Assembly (NCBI RefSeq): GCF_001877035.1
Contig: NZ_CP015756.1
Coordinates: forward strand, 859,001 to 923,000
Reading direction: 5' to 3'
Length of the DNA: 64,000 nucleotides
Origin: Clostridium estertheticum subsp. estertheticum
GTDB lineage: Bacteria; Bacillota; Clostridia; Clostridiales; Clostridiaceae
A program made the translations under genes and the position numbers. Positions 24,819 through 33,328 of the stretch are shown here, piece by piece. Numbering within the stretch: position 1 is the first letter of the stretch; each line of letters begins with the position of its first letter. Below the pieces are notes generated by a model. That model worked only from the letters and a program-made list of their open reading frames with translations, was not told the DNA's origin and searched no databases.

Positions 24819-26063
24819 TTATTGTACTTGATGTTTACGAAAAGCATTTCTAATAAAAGGTAAAAAAATAATTGTCATAGTTCCATAAACTACAATACGC
24901 ATTAAGATTAAGCTTATAGTTAGTCCTCCAAATGGATAGGACAAATAATACCTAAACGCACTATCCAGTGATTTGTAAGGCAATAAATATAGAATATGAT
25001 TAAATAATCCATTATCAGCTCCTTGCTCCATAAATAATGAAACAAACAAAATTATTACATCAATTATCAAAACGGTGAAAGGTGTCTTAAACTTAGCTGA
25101 TAGCAAAAGAGTAAAGGAGAGCATGCCAAGCATAACTGCATAAGCAGTGGCAATACTTATAAAAGTACCTGAAGCAAATGTAACTGAATAAGGTATTATT
25201 ATATTCTCAATTTGCATAGGTAAATTCCAGCCTTCAATTCCAAAACTCAAAAGTGGTATAGCTACTACAAAAATAACATTTAATAAAAATACCATGGTAG
25301 CAAATGCAAACGCTGCTATTATTTTAGCTGTAATTACTTTTGTCTTTCCATATTTAGATGCTAAAATAATCACATCAACTCTACGTTGATATTCTCCAGC
25401 AAAGACTGGTGCAACAGTTATACATATAGCTAGGAGTACAAAGATTAAAGATCCCAAAACACTCAGTATTGAGGACCATCCTTCATAGTAACCATATGTA
25501 TATGGCTCTTGTATTTTAGAACTTTTATTAAACCAAAAGGTTTTTTCTTGTGCAGAATAATTTCCACCTTCATGATTCATATTTAGGAGTGTGGAAATTT
25601 TATTATTTCTAGATTCATAGAACTTTGCTCCATTTTGTAAGTTAATTCTACGTAAGTTCGAATCATCTGAATACTCACCAGGCTTATTGTAATTTTGAGA
25701 TATCATGTAAAAATAATCGGATTTTGGATAAACATAACGACGGAAGACATTATTTTTAAAATAAGTTTCTCCATTATCAGCTTTTATAATATTTTCAGGC
25801 TTGGAAAATAGCCTCTGATATTCTTTAATGTCTTTTGTAATTCGGTCTTCTGTCATTTTAATAGAACGCTCTTTTACATTTTCTTTTTGTAATGCTATTG
25901 CCTTAAGCCCTTTATAATCATTGCCTTTTGTGTCAGTGTATTCAAATCTCATAGTAGGCAATGAAAAAATGATAATAGTAGCTATTACACTGACTAAAAC
26001 GATTATAATATTTGTTCTCTTTTTTGCTAGCTTCTTAAATTCAAATTTTATTAAACTAAACAT
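24819..26063 (-). CDS. ABC transporter permease, copy 1 of a tandem pair
   Basis: 414 aa, ABC-2-type. One N-terminal helix (residues about 18-38), a large extracytoplasmic segment rich in charged residues (FESRNNKISTLLNMNHEGGN), then about six helices from residue 200. It follows the ATPase gene by 12 bp and should form the membrane channel with it. Its near-identical twin lies at 23477-24727. The two could form a heterodimeric permease with the single remaining ATPase. Confidence 0.87.
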   Translation of the reverse strand: MFSLIKFEFKKLAKKRTNIIIVLVSVIATIIIFSLPTMRFEYTDTKGNDYKGLKAIALQKENVKERSIKMTEDRITKDIKEYQRLFSKPENIIKADNGETYFKNNVFRRYVYPKSDYFYMISQNYNKPGEYSDDSNLRRINLQNGAKFYESRNNKISTLLNMNHEGGNYSAQEKTFWFNKSSKIQEPYTYGYYEGWSSILSVLGSLIFVLLAICITVAPVFAGEYQRRVDVIILASKYGKTKVITAKIIAAFAFATMVFLLNVIFVVAIPLLSFGIEGWNLPMQIENIIIPYSVTFASGTFISIATAYAVMLGMLSFTLLLSAKFKTPFTVLIIDVIILFVSLFMEQGADNGLFNHILYLLPYKSLDSAFRYYLSYPFGGLTISLILMRIVVYGTMTIIFLPFIRNAFRKHQVQ

Positions 26064-26075
26064 AACATCACCATC

Positions 26076-26951
26076 CTATGCTTCTATTTTATATTGAAAA
26101 TGATATAGGTATAAGTCTTCTAAAGATGGAGCTACATTAATTGCACTATCCATCGGTTTCTTATTACTAACTATTCTCAAGTCTACAGAGTTATCACTAT
26201 TATGTTGTAGATTTATAATACAATGCTTAGCACAAAATTTATCTGTTTCTGATTTTGATACTGTGCAGTTCCATACACTATTTTCAATTTCTTTTGTTAA
26301 TCCCTCAACTGAATTTTTTGCAATAATAGTTCCATTTTTCATTATAAGTATTTCATTAGCTATATACTCCACATCAGATACAATATGAGTAGACAAAATT
26401 ACTATTTTTTCCTTAGAAAAATCTGATATTAAATTACGAAAGCGTACTCTTTCTTTGGGATCAAGACCAGCTGTTGGTTCATCTAAAACTAAAATTTTAG
26501 GATCGTTTAGTACCGCCTGTGCAATTCCTAATCTTTGTTTCATTCCACCTGAAAAGGTTCTAATCTTCTTATTTGCAACATCAGAAAGGCTTACCAAGAT
26601 TAACAACTCTTTAGTCTTATCCTTTGCAAAACCTGGCATTAATCCCTTTAAAGATGCAACATACAACATAAATTCTTTAGCTGTAAAATCTGGATAGTAT
26701 CCAAAATCTTGCGGAAGATACCCTATTAAATCTCTATACTCTTCCCCCATATCTATATTATTTTTACCATTTAACTTAACTTCCCCTGAAGTTGGCGTTA
26801 ACACACCACAAATTATTCTCATTAAAGTAGTCTTTCCAGCGCCATTAGCTCCCAAAAGACCATATACACCCTCCTTTAAATCTAAAGAAAGTTTATCTAC
26901 TGCAATTTTATTTCCATACTGTTTTGTTAATCTTTCTATTGATAAATTCAT
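26076..26951 (-). CDS. ABC transporter ATP-binding protein
   Basis: 291 aa. Walker A GANGAGKTTLM, Q-loop LPQDFGYYPDF, signature FSGGMKQRLGIA, Walker B KILVLDEPTAGLDPKER and H-loop STHIVSD are all intact. The C-terminal accessory part ends APSLEDLYLYHFQYKIEA. The start overlaps the upstream membrane protein by 4 bp. It energises the permease pair, which is probably an exporter or antibiotic-peptide-response system given the ECF sigma context. Confidence 0.93.
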   Translation of the reverse strand: MNLSIERLTKQYGNKIAVDKLSLDLKEGVYGLLGANGAGKTTLMRIICGVLTPTSGEVKLNGKNNIDMGEEYRDLIGYLPQDFGYYPDFTAKEFMLYVASLKGLMPGFAKDKTKELLILVSLSDVANKKIRTFSGGMKQRLGIAQAVLNDPKILVLDEPTAGLDPKERVRFRNLISDFSKEKIVILSTHIVSDVEYIANEILIMKNGTIIAKNSVEGLTKEIENSVWNCTVSKSETDKFCAKHCIINLQHNSDNSVDLRIVSNKKPMDSAINVAPSLEDLYLYHFQYKIEA

Positions 26952-27727
26952 ATAATTTCCTCCTTAATAACCTCATCAAACAAACCTAATCTATTCCACA
27001 TTGTCTTCATTTCAAGAGCAAAAATAACTGTAGTAATTGCATGCATTATAATCCAGCTTAATATAAAATCCTGTGCATAAATTCCTAAATCATTAAGCCT
27101 TCCTAAAAGAAGGATTGTAATTAATAAAGCACTATAAGTGACACAGGCATAATTAAGTTCATTACCATTAAAATACTTCATAAGTTTCATACAACCTATA
27201 CACACTAAATTAAAAGGTACAAGGGTATACATAATAACTCTAAGTATACTTATATTCATTAAGTTACCTGCAAATATCATCATAATGATTAATGCAATAC
27301 AATCTGTTATACCCAATATAAGCATTTTTGTAACTAAAACCTTTTTCAATGAATTCTTTGTGGAAAATTCAATTTCCAACATGCTTTTATTGTAAACCCT
27401 TGATATTTCATCAACATTAACAATGAGTAGGAGAGGAGCTAAAATTGATATTAAAGAAAAAGTTCTAAAGTTTAAAGAGTCCTGAGCTCTTATATTGTAA
27501 AAACCTAAGCATAGCAATCCTAAAATTATAATTTGAAATATCCAGGTTCTTTTTCTAATAAAACCAATTTGTGATAAAATAAATTGCTTATTGCTTGCTC
27601 TAAATTTCGGTATACTTAAAGAATTTTCATGAATAAACTCAATTACCCTCATAGGTGCATCATTGTCATGACTAGGTACATCATAATTATTTAACATGTC
27701 CTTTATTTCTCTTTCTTTCTTATTCAT
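26948..27727 (-). CDS. membrane protein of the ECF sigma/ABC operon (possible anti-sigma)
   Basis: 259 aa. A soluble N-terminus of about 70 residues (KKEREIKDMLNNYDVPSHDN) is followed by six helices from about residue 73. It overlaps both neighbours (sigma factor upstream, ATPase downstream). Position and topology, cytoplasmic head plus membrane body, suggest a membrane-bound regulator of the sigma factor, but no zinc anti-sigma motif (HxxxCxxC) is present. It could instead be a third transporter subunit. Confidence 0.6.
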   Translation of the reverse strand: MNKKEREIKDMLNNYDVPSHDNDAPMRVIEFIHENSLSIPKFRASNKQFILSQIGFIRKRTWIFQIIILGLLCLGFYNIRAQDSLNFRTFSLISILAPLLLIVNVDEISRVYNKSMLEIEFSTKNSLKKVLVTKMLILGITDCIALIIMMIFAGNLMNISILRVIMYTLVPFNLVCIGCMKLMKYFNGNELNYACVTYSALLITILLLGRLNDLGIYAQDFILSWIIMHAITTVIFALEMKTMWNRLGLFDEVIKEEII

Positions 27728-28239
27728 ATTTGTCCTCCTTCCATATTTTCACTAATTAATTTCATTGCTTTTTTTAACCTATATTTGGTTATAGAAATAC
27801 CTGAATTCATAATTTTAGCAATATCTCTAATCTTTAAATCGTGATAGAACCTTAAAATTATTATTTCATGTTCCTCCGTGGAAAGCTTGTCCAAAACTTC
27901 ATTAATCATTACCTTATTTTCTAAATTAGAAATTTCTTCTTCAGAAGAACCCTCTTCTACTTCTTTTAAAATATAATGGGATTCTTTCTTGTAAAAGTCT
28001 TTGCATATGTTTCCTGCAATTACATAAAGATAATTTTCAAATTTTCCATAATGATTGTAGTTTCCAATGCTTTTTATTACTTTCATGAATACTTCTTGTG
28101 TTAAATCTTGTGCAGTCTGCTTATTATCTACATGCCGATAACAATAGTAGTATACTTTTTCATAATACTTTTTTACTAAATCATCAAATAAATGCATTTT
28201 CCCGTTTTTAATCTCTGATATTAACTTAGTATCGTCCAC
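27724..28239 (-). CDS. ECF-type sigma-70 family sigma factor
   Basis: About 171 aa with sigma region 2 (DDLVKKYYEKVYYYCYRHVD, AQDLTQEVFMKVIKSIGNYN) and region 4 (DKLSTEEHEIIILRFYHDLK, IRDIAKIMNSGISITKYRLK). GGAGG lies 8 nt before a GTG at 28239, a better start than the TTG at 28254 that overlaps the RBS itself. It heads a five-gene operon with the ABC transporter and presumably directs its transcription. Confidence 0.9.
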   Translation of the reverse strand: MDDTKLISEIKNGKMHLFDDLVKKYYEKVYYYCYRHVDNKQTAQDLTQEVFMKVIKSIGNYNHYGKFENYLYVIAGNICKDFYKKESHYILKEVEEGSSEEEISNLENKVMINEVLDKLSTEEHEIIILRFYHDLKIRDIAKIMNSGISITKYRLKKAMKLISENMEGGQI

Positions 28240-28336
28240 TATTATCACCTCCAAAACGTTTCATACACTATAACGATTGTAACTATAAAAAAGTCAGTTT
28301 GGTAAAAATATTTTCTAAAATTAATTATTTTAAACA

Positions 28337-28376
28337 AAAAGAAGTAGGAATACATTAAAATTCCTACTTCTTTTGT
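28337..28376. terminator. hairpin with terminator features on both strands
   Basis: AAGAAGTAGGAAT / ATTCCTACTTCTT arms around an 8-nt loop, with A- and T-runs outside. It stands upstream of the leftward sigma gene with no rightward gene before it, so it may insulate the operon. Confidence 0.7.
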
Positions 28377-28679
28377 TATCTTATTTTACCAATTAGTCTT
28401 AACATAATGGTGATTTCAATAGTATAATTTTAAATTAGAACTATTATTAACATACCAAATAACACATAAAATATATACTTTCATAAATCTATGGAACAAG
28501 AATTATTAATGCTAATACCATTTTTCTTTGTCTTATCACATATCATAAAGACCTCTTATTTATGTATAGAGAAAACAAATTCTCTCTATACTATATTATA
28601 ATTTATTATATGTTACAATTATATGTATAATAGAGCAATTTTAGAAAATTTATTTGAGCGATTTAGAAGGAGAGTTTAT
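28377..28679. other. intergenic stretch with a repeat fragment and a hairpin
   Basis: 28518-28562 (TTTGTCTTATCACATATCAT region) is a fragment of the 300-bp dispersed repeat. It is followed by an inverted repeat GTATAGAGA..TCTCTCTATAC near 28563-28590. No other gene is seen. Confidence 0.6.
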
Positions 28680-29417
28680 ATGTTTAAGAAGAAACTACTA
28701 ATATTATTTTATGTTTTGATAGCAGTACTAATGTTTCAGGTACCGGTACTTGCAGCAGAAGACCAATTACCAGACAAACCAACTAATAATATCTATGTTC
28801 AAGATAATGCTAAAATATTAAATGCAAGTGAAATTCAAAAGTTAGTAGCAAAAAGTACAAGTTTAAACAGCCAAAAGGGAATACAACTTGCAATACTGAC
28901 TGTAGATGTAATTCCTAATGGCTACGACTTAGAATCATATTCTAATGCAGTATTTAAAAAGTGGGGTATTGGAGGCAAAGAGTCAAATAAAGGTTTATTG
29001 TTTGTTTATGTAACTCATACTGATAATATTAGATTAGAGGTAGGATATGGTTTAGAAGGTGACATTCCAGATATAACAGCTAAAAGTATTCTACAAAAAG
29101 TTCATCCAGTATTAAGACAAAAAAAGTATTCCGAAGCACTTAATATTCTTTATCCATTAGTAAGTGATGCTAAACTTCAAACAGCACAAACACCTAAAAA
29201 ATCTATATTTACCGCCGGTAACATATTCAAAGTACTTTTCATGTTAGGTATATTCGCAGCAATATTTAAAAAACCAAATAGATACCATCGTGATTATGGT
29301 GGTGGGTTTGGTGGTGGATTTGGCGGTGGGTTCGGTGGCGGATTCGGAGGAGATTTCGGTGGCGGAGGTGATAGCTTTGGCGGAGGAGACTCTGGAGGCG
29401 GAGGAGCTTCTGACTAA
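28680..29417 (+). CDS. TPM-domain membrane protein with Gly/Phe-rich tail (YgcG-like)
   Basis: 245 aa from ATG 28680 (AGAAGGAGAG upstream; the in-frame ATG at 28623 lacks an RBS). A signal peptide (LLILFYVLIAVLMFQVPVLA) precedes a TPM domain: IYVQDNAKILNASEIQKLVA, KWGIGGKESNKGLLFVYV, LEVGYGLEGDIPDITAKSI. One C-terminal helix (IFKVLFMLGIFAAIF) follows, then a low-complexity tail of GGGFGGGF units. It is paired with lemA downstream, as is usual in bacteria. Probable role in envelope maintenance. Confidence 0.9.
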   Translation: MFKKKLLILFYVLIAVLMFQVPVLAAEDQLPDKPTNNIYVQDNAKILNASEIQKLVAKSTSLNSQKGIQLAILTVDVIPNGYDLESYSNAVFKKWGIGGKESNKGLLFVYVTHTDNIRLEVGYGLEGDIPDITAKSILQKVHPVLRQKKYSEALNILYPLVSDAKLQTAQTPKKSIFTAGNIFKVLFMLGIFAAIFKKPNRYHRDYGGGFGGGFGGGFGGGFGGDFGGGGDSFGGGDSGGGGASD

Positions 29418-29473
29418 CTAAATTAATATTATAGAGATATTTAACAAAATAAGATACATAAGGGGACATTAAA

Positions 29474-30037
29474 ATGACAAAATCAAACAAAACATTACTA
29501 ATAATAGGCGCAATAGTTGTAGTATTAGTATTATCCGTAATAGGTTCATATAATGGAATGGTAAAATCAAGAGTTAATGTAACAACGCAGCAAAGTAACA
29601 TTGATACTGTATTGCAAAGAAGAGCAGATTTAATACCGAATATAGTAAGTACTGTTAAAGCATATGCAAAGCATGAAACTGACATATTTACAAGTATTTC
29701 AACTTCAAGAGCAACAATGATGGGTGCAGGAACTACTAAAGACAAGTTAAATGCAGATACTAAGTTAACGGCTGGGTTAGGAAAATTAATGGCTGTAGCA
29801 GAAGCTTACCCAGATTTAAAAGCAAATACACAGTTTACAGCATTAACTACTGAATTAGAAGGTTCAGAAAATAGAGTTTCTGTAGCAAGAAAGAATTATA
29901 ATGATGCAGTAGGAAGTTATAATACTAAAATAGGCACATTTCCAAATAATATAATGGCAGGTATGTTTGGATTTAAACAAGCAGAGTTATTTAAAGCAAC
30001 AGCAGGTGCTAATGTAGTACCTAAAGTAACATTCTAA
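29474..30037 (+). CDS. lemA: LemA family protein
   Basis: 187 aa. An N-terminal membrane anchor (TLLIIGAIVVVLVLSVIGSY) is followed by a helical domain with YNGMVKSRVNVTTQQSNIDT, LQRRADLIPNIVSTVKAYAK and NRVSVARKNYNDAVGSYNTK, ending at the FPNNIMAGMFGFKQ region. These are the LemA hallmarks. It probably shares a transcript with the TPM gene 56 bp upstream. Confidence 0.93.
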   Translation: MTKSNKTLLIIGAIVVVLVLSVIGSYNGMVKSRVNVTTQQSNIDTVLQRRADLIPNIVSTVKAYAKHETDIFTSISTSRATMMGAGTTKDKLNADTKLTAGLGKLMAVAEAYPDLKANTQFTALTTELEGSENRVSVARKNYNDAVGSYNTKIGTFPNNIMAGMFGFKQAELFKATAGANVVPKVTF

Positions 30038-30057
30038 AACTTAATGAGGGATTTTGT

Positions 30058-30202
30058 ATGAAATATTAAATTAAGAGATTTACAACTATCGGATAAAGAA
30101 TATTTTATATTCATTGGTGACAAATCTTATCATGGAAAAGGTATTGTCACATTAAGGAATAAGAAGGAATTAAAAAGTGCAGCTCTGCAAGAGATGATTT
30201 AA
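30058..30202 (+). pseudogene. GNAT acetyltransferase ghost
   Basis: Forty-seven codons, IKLRDLQLSDKEYF joined to FIGDKSYHGKGI, resemble the two ends of a RimJ/RimL-type acetyltransferase with the middle deleted. The ATG at 30058 is one base out of frame. It follows lemA and ends just before a GAATTC-type terminator. Confidence 0.55.
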
Positions 30203-30212
30203 CAACAAAAAG

Positions 30213-30238
30213 GGAATTCAATAAAATGAATTCCTTTT
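30213..30238. terminator. GAATTC-family terminator hairpin, copy B
   Basis: GGAATTCA / TGAATTCC arms (30213-30220, 30227-30234) around ATAAAA, then TTTTTAATATA. It ends the lemA/ghost unit. Confidence 0.8.
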
Positions 30239-30295
30239 TAATATACTAACATCCTGCATTCCTAAAATATAAACTATGTTAACATCATATTCAAT

Positions 30296-31171
30296 TTATT
30301 TTAAACAAAAGCCTATAAAAGTCTTAACAAACTCTTCATCACTGTCTTTTATATATACAAAATTAAATTCTCTAAATATCCTAAGTCCTTTAATAGGAAT
30401 TATTTTTATAATACCTGACTCCACTTCTTTTTTTAATGTTTCTTTTGATATTATAGAATACCCTAAATTTGCTTCCACAAGAGACTTTATAGCCGTTATG
30501 CTACCTAATTCCATATATGGTTTAAAATCTTTCAAATCATAGCCCATTTCTAAAAGGTCATTTTCAAAAATCTCCCTAGTCCCCGAACCCTTTTCTCTTA
30601 ATATTAACTTTCCTTTTAAAACTTTATCTAAAGTTATATTTTTATATTTAGCAAACTCATGTAAATGTGATACTGCAAGCACCAATTCATCATCTTTGTA
30701 TTTTATATATTTAAATTTTTCTCTATCAAAGTTTCCCTCTATTAGGGCTAAATCTATGGTCCTGTTTAACAATTTTTTAATTATTTCTTCTGTATTGTTA
30801 ACTTGTAAAAGTATATCTATGTTTTTATAACAATTTCTATAGTCAGCCAGGATATAAGGAAGTATATATCCTCCGATTGTCATGGATGCACCTATATAAT
30901 AAGTTTTATTAATATTATCTTTATTTCTAAATTCAGCCTCTAAGTTTCTATAAATACTATTCAATTCAATGGCATACTTATAAAGAATTTTACCTTCCAC
31001 AGTTAAGTTTATACTTTTTCCACATTTCTTTATAAAAATTACGCCATAATATTCCTCAAGAAATTTTATGTGCTGAGATACTGCCGGTTGGGTTATGTTC
31101 AATATTTCACTAGCTTTTGTAAAACTTTTTATTTTTGTCACAGTTATAAATGTTTGTAACCTTATGTCCAT
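30296..31171 (-). CDS. LysR-family regulator of the divergent yeiH gene
   Basis: About 291 aa. The N-terminal wHTH (MDIRLQTFITVTKIKSFTKA, ILNITQPAVSQHIKFLEEYY) is followed by the LysR substrate-binding fold. I prefer ATG 31171 (GGAGATGAT upstream) over the ATG at 31189. It is divergent from the YeiH gene, with a 121-bp gap, the classic arrangement for CysL/YeiE-type control of YeiH. The effector is unknown, perhaps a sulfur compound. Confidence 0.9.
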   Translation of the reverse strand: MDIRLQTFITVTKIKSFTKASEILNITQPAVSQHIKFLEEYYGVIFIKKCGKSINLTVEGKILYKYAIELNSIYRNLEAEFRNKDNINKTYYIGASMTIGGYILPYILADYRNCYKNIDILLQVNNTEEIIKKLLNRTIDLALIEGNFDREKFKYIKYKDDELVLAVSHLHEFAKYKNITLDKVLKGKLILREKGSGTREIFENDLLEMGYDLKDFKPYMELGSITAIKSLVEANLGYSIISKETLKKEVESGIIKIIPIKGLRIFREFNFVYIKDSDEEFVKTFIGFCLK

Positions 31172-31292
31172 ATAAATTATCATCTCCATGTTAATTATAA
31201 CAAATACTTATGATTATATAACAAATTCTAATTTGTTTTAAACCTAATTTAATACTATTATTAATTTGTACTAAATTTTAGGAGTTGATTTT

Positions 31293-32300
31293 ATGAATTG
31301 GATTAAAAATAATTTTTTAGGAATGGCTCTATCAATATTATTGGCACTTGCCGCATGGAAATTAGGTAATTTAGTTCCTATTGTAGGCGGACCTGTTTTT
31401 GGCATTGTATTAGGAATAATTATAAACAACACCATTGGTAAACCTAAAGTTACTCTACCAGGTATTATGTTTACATCAAAAAAGATACTTACCTGGGCAA
31501 TTGTAGTATTAGGTGCAGGCTTAAGTCTTACACAGGTATTAAAAACTGGTTTAAGCTCTTTTTCAGTAACTATATTTACTCTTGCAGCATCATTTATAAC
31601 CGCATTTGCTGTAGGTAAGCTACTTGGAATACCATATAAACTAAAAGCCTTAATTGGAGTTGGTACTGCAATATGTGGTGGTTCTGCCATAGCTGCAATC
31701 TCACCCATTATTGAAGCAGATGATATGGAAATCTCATATTCTATCTCTACCATATTTTTATTTAACATCATAGCTGTTTTAATATTTCCTCCTATTGGAC
31801 ATCTATTAAGGTTTTCAGATAAAGCCTTCGGGCTTTGGGCAGGTACAGCTATAAATGATACGTCTTCCGTAGTTGCTGCTGGATATGCATATAGTAACGT
31901 AGCAGGAGCCTATGCTACTATTGTTAAGCTCACAAGAACTACTATGATTATACCGATATCTCTTATTTTTGCTTTTGTTACTGCGTATAAAAAGAAAAAA
32001 GAATCCAAACAAGATTCAAAGGTGAATTATAGTTTTAGAAAAATATTTCCTTGGTTTATTATATGGTTTTTAGTTGCTTCTCTTTTAAACACTCTTGGAA
32101 TATTTAAGGGAGATAGCTTAACCTACATAAATACTACTGGGAGATTTATGATAGTAACGGCAATGTCTGCAATTGGACTAAATACAGATCTTAAGAAAAT
32201 GGTTAGTAATGGAGTAAGACCAATTTTACTAGGTCTTATTGTATGGTTTTCAGTAGCTAACGTGAGTATTTTGGTACAATTTGTTACTGGGCAGATCTAA
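31293..32300 (+). CDS. yeiH: YeiH/UPF0324 family putative sulfate exporter
   Basis: 335 aa, about ten helices. It has the family segments GPVFGIVLGIIINN, GAGLSLTQVLKTG, GVGTAICGGSAIAAISPIIE and GLWAGTAINDTSSVVAAGYA. It is proposed to export sulfate or related anions. GGAG stands 9 nt before ATG 31293. It is controlled by the divergent LysR protein. Confidence 0.9.
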   Translation: MNWIKNNFLGMALSILLALAAWKLGNLVPIVGGPVFGIVLGIIINNTIGKPKVTLPGIMFTSKKILTWAIVVLGAGLSLTQVLKTGLSSFSVTIFTLAASFITAFAVGKLLGIPYKLKALIGVGTAICGGSAIAAISPIIEADDMEISYSISTIFLFNIIAVLIFPPIGHLLRFSDKAFGLWAGTAINDTSSVVAAGYAYSNVAGAYATIVKLTRTTMIIPISLIFAFVTAYKKKKESKQDSKVNYSFRKIFPWFIIWFLVASLLNTLGIFKGDSLTYINTTGRFMIVTAMSAIGLNTDLKKMVSNGVRPILLGLIVWFSVANVSILVQFVTGQI

Positions 32301-32437
32301 TGTATTGAAAAGAGAACATAATGTTAATCTACGTCCATTGATAATTAGGTTAAACTATATTAAACTAATTGTATAGTAAATTTTATTTTAAGAGAATAGT
32401 TAAATTATCTAGATGTGATAAGGTGGTGCTATAAAAT

Positions 32438-33253
32438 ATGTATATCGGGTGTAATTGGTCAAAATCTTTGAAATTTCTTCTTGAAAAGGAATCTGTTAGT
32501 GTAGATTATATTAAGTCAGGTGCATATGGAACATTTAATGAACAGTTTTCAATTATGCGTTCAATGCGACCAGTTCTACTCCATGGTCTAGGATATTTTG
32601 AGCGCGCGGGAATGGAAAATATAGAAATCATAGATTTTAATTCTGCAAATAATCTTATAAAAAAGTGCAATTCTCCGCATTATGGTATTCATCTTGCAAT
32701 TAAAAATTCAGATATGTATCCTGGTATGACTGATGAAAATATATATGAACGTATGTCTAAACAGATTCAGATTTTTAAAAGCAAATTAACAGTTCCATTA
32801 TTACTTGAAAATATTGCTGATACGCCGAAAGAACATTTAATAACGATTGATCATTACCCTTATATTATGCCAGAACAAATTAGTCGATTGTTAACAGATA
32901 ATGATGTATCATTTTTGCTTGATCTTACCCACGCAAAGATTACTGCACAATATCGTGGCTGGAATATTCATGATTACATTCGAGCATTACCACTTAATCG
33001 TGTTGCAGAAATTCATATAAATGGTTCTGGTTATGATAAAAATGGTTTTCCGGAAGATACACATCAAGCTATGAAAAATGAAGATTACAAATTGTTAGAA
33101 TGGGTTTTAAATTATACAAATCCCAATATAGTTTCATTGGAATACAATGGAGTAGAGTCAGAAAATGAAGAGACAGTTACTTGTTCTTTAGAAAAACAAC
33201 TAAAGGAAGTTCAAAATATATGTAATTCAACAAAAAAGGAATTCAATAAATGA
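32438..33253 (+). CDS. DUF692/MNIO-family protein (multinuclear iron oxygenase-like)
   Basis: 271 aa TIM barrel. Likely metal ligands are conserved in order: YGIHLAIK, PLLLENIADTP, LLDLTHAKITA, VAEIHINGSG, EDTHQAM and SLEYNG. Members of DUF692 modify peptides (for example MbnB) using a multi-iron centre, usually with a partner protein and a precursor peptide. Neither is visible here. GGTGG lies upstream of ATG 32438. The last codons and the stop are supplied by a GAATTC-type terminator repeat, so the C-terminus may have been remodelled. Confidence 0.75.
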   Translation: MYIGCNWSKSLKFLLEKESVSVDYIKSGAYGTFNEQFSIMRSMRPVLLHGLGYFERAGMENIEIIDFNSANNLIKKCNSPHYGIHLAIKNSDMYPGMTDENIYERMSKQIQIFKSKLTVPLLLENIADTPKEHLITIDHYPYIMPEQISRLLTDNDVSFLLDLTHAKITAQYRGWNIHDYIRALPLNRVAEIHINGSGYDKNGFPEDTHQAMKNEDYKLLEWVLNYTNPNIVSLEYNGVESENEETVTCSLEKQLKEVQNICNSTKKEFNK

Positions 33254-33262
33254 ATTCCTTTT
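33232..33262. terminator. GAATTC-family terminator hairpin, copy C, overlapping the DUF692 stop
   Basis: GGAATTCA / TGAATTCC (33238-33245, 33251-33258) around ATAAA, then TTTTTAATATATATACATAT. The sequence continues to about 33313 as an internally deleted form of the 300-bp repeat (start and end joined). Confidence 0.8.
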
Positions 33263-33328
33263 TAATATATATACATATTTAATCTTTAATTAATAATAAA
33301 TATCGTTAAATGTGAGATCACAAAGTGG

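Noticed and set aside
29296-29415. Tandem DNA repeat as an independent element
   Set aside because: It is the coding sequence of the glycine-rich protein tail, in frame throughout.
31271-31771. 166-codon frame opposite the YeiH gene
   Set aside because: Antisense shadow of a strong membrane-protein gene; the composition mirrors its codons.
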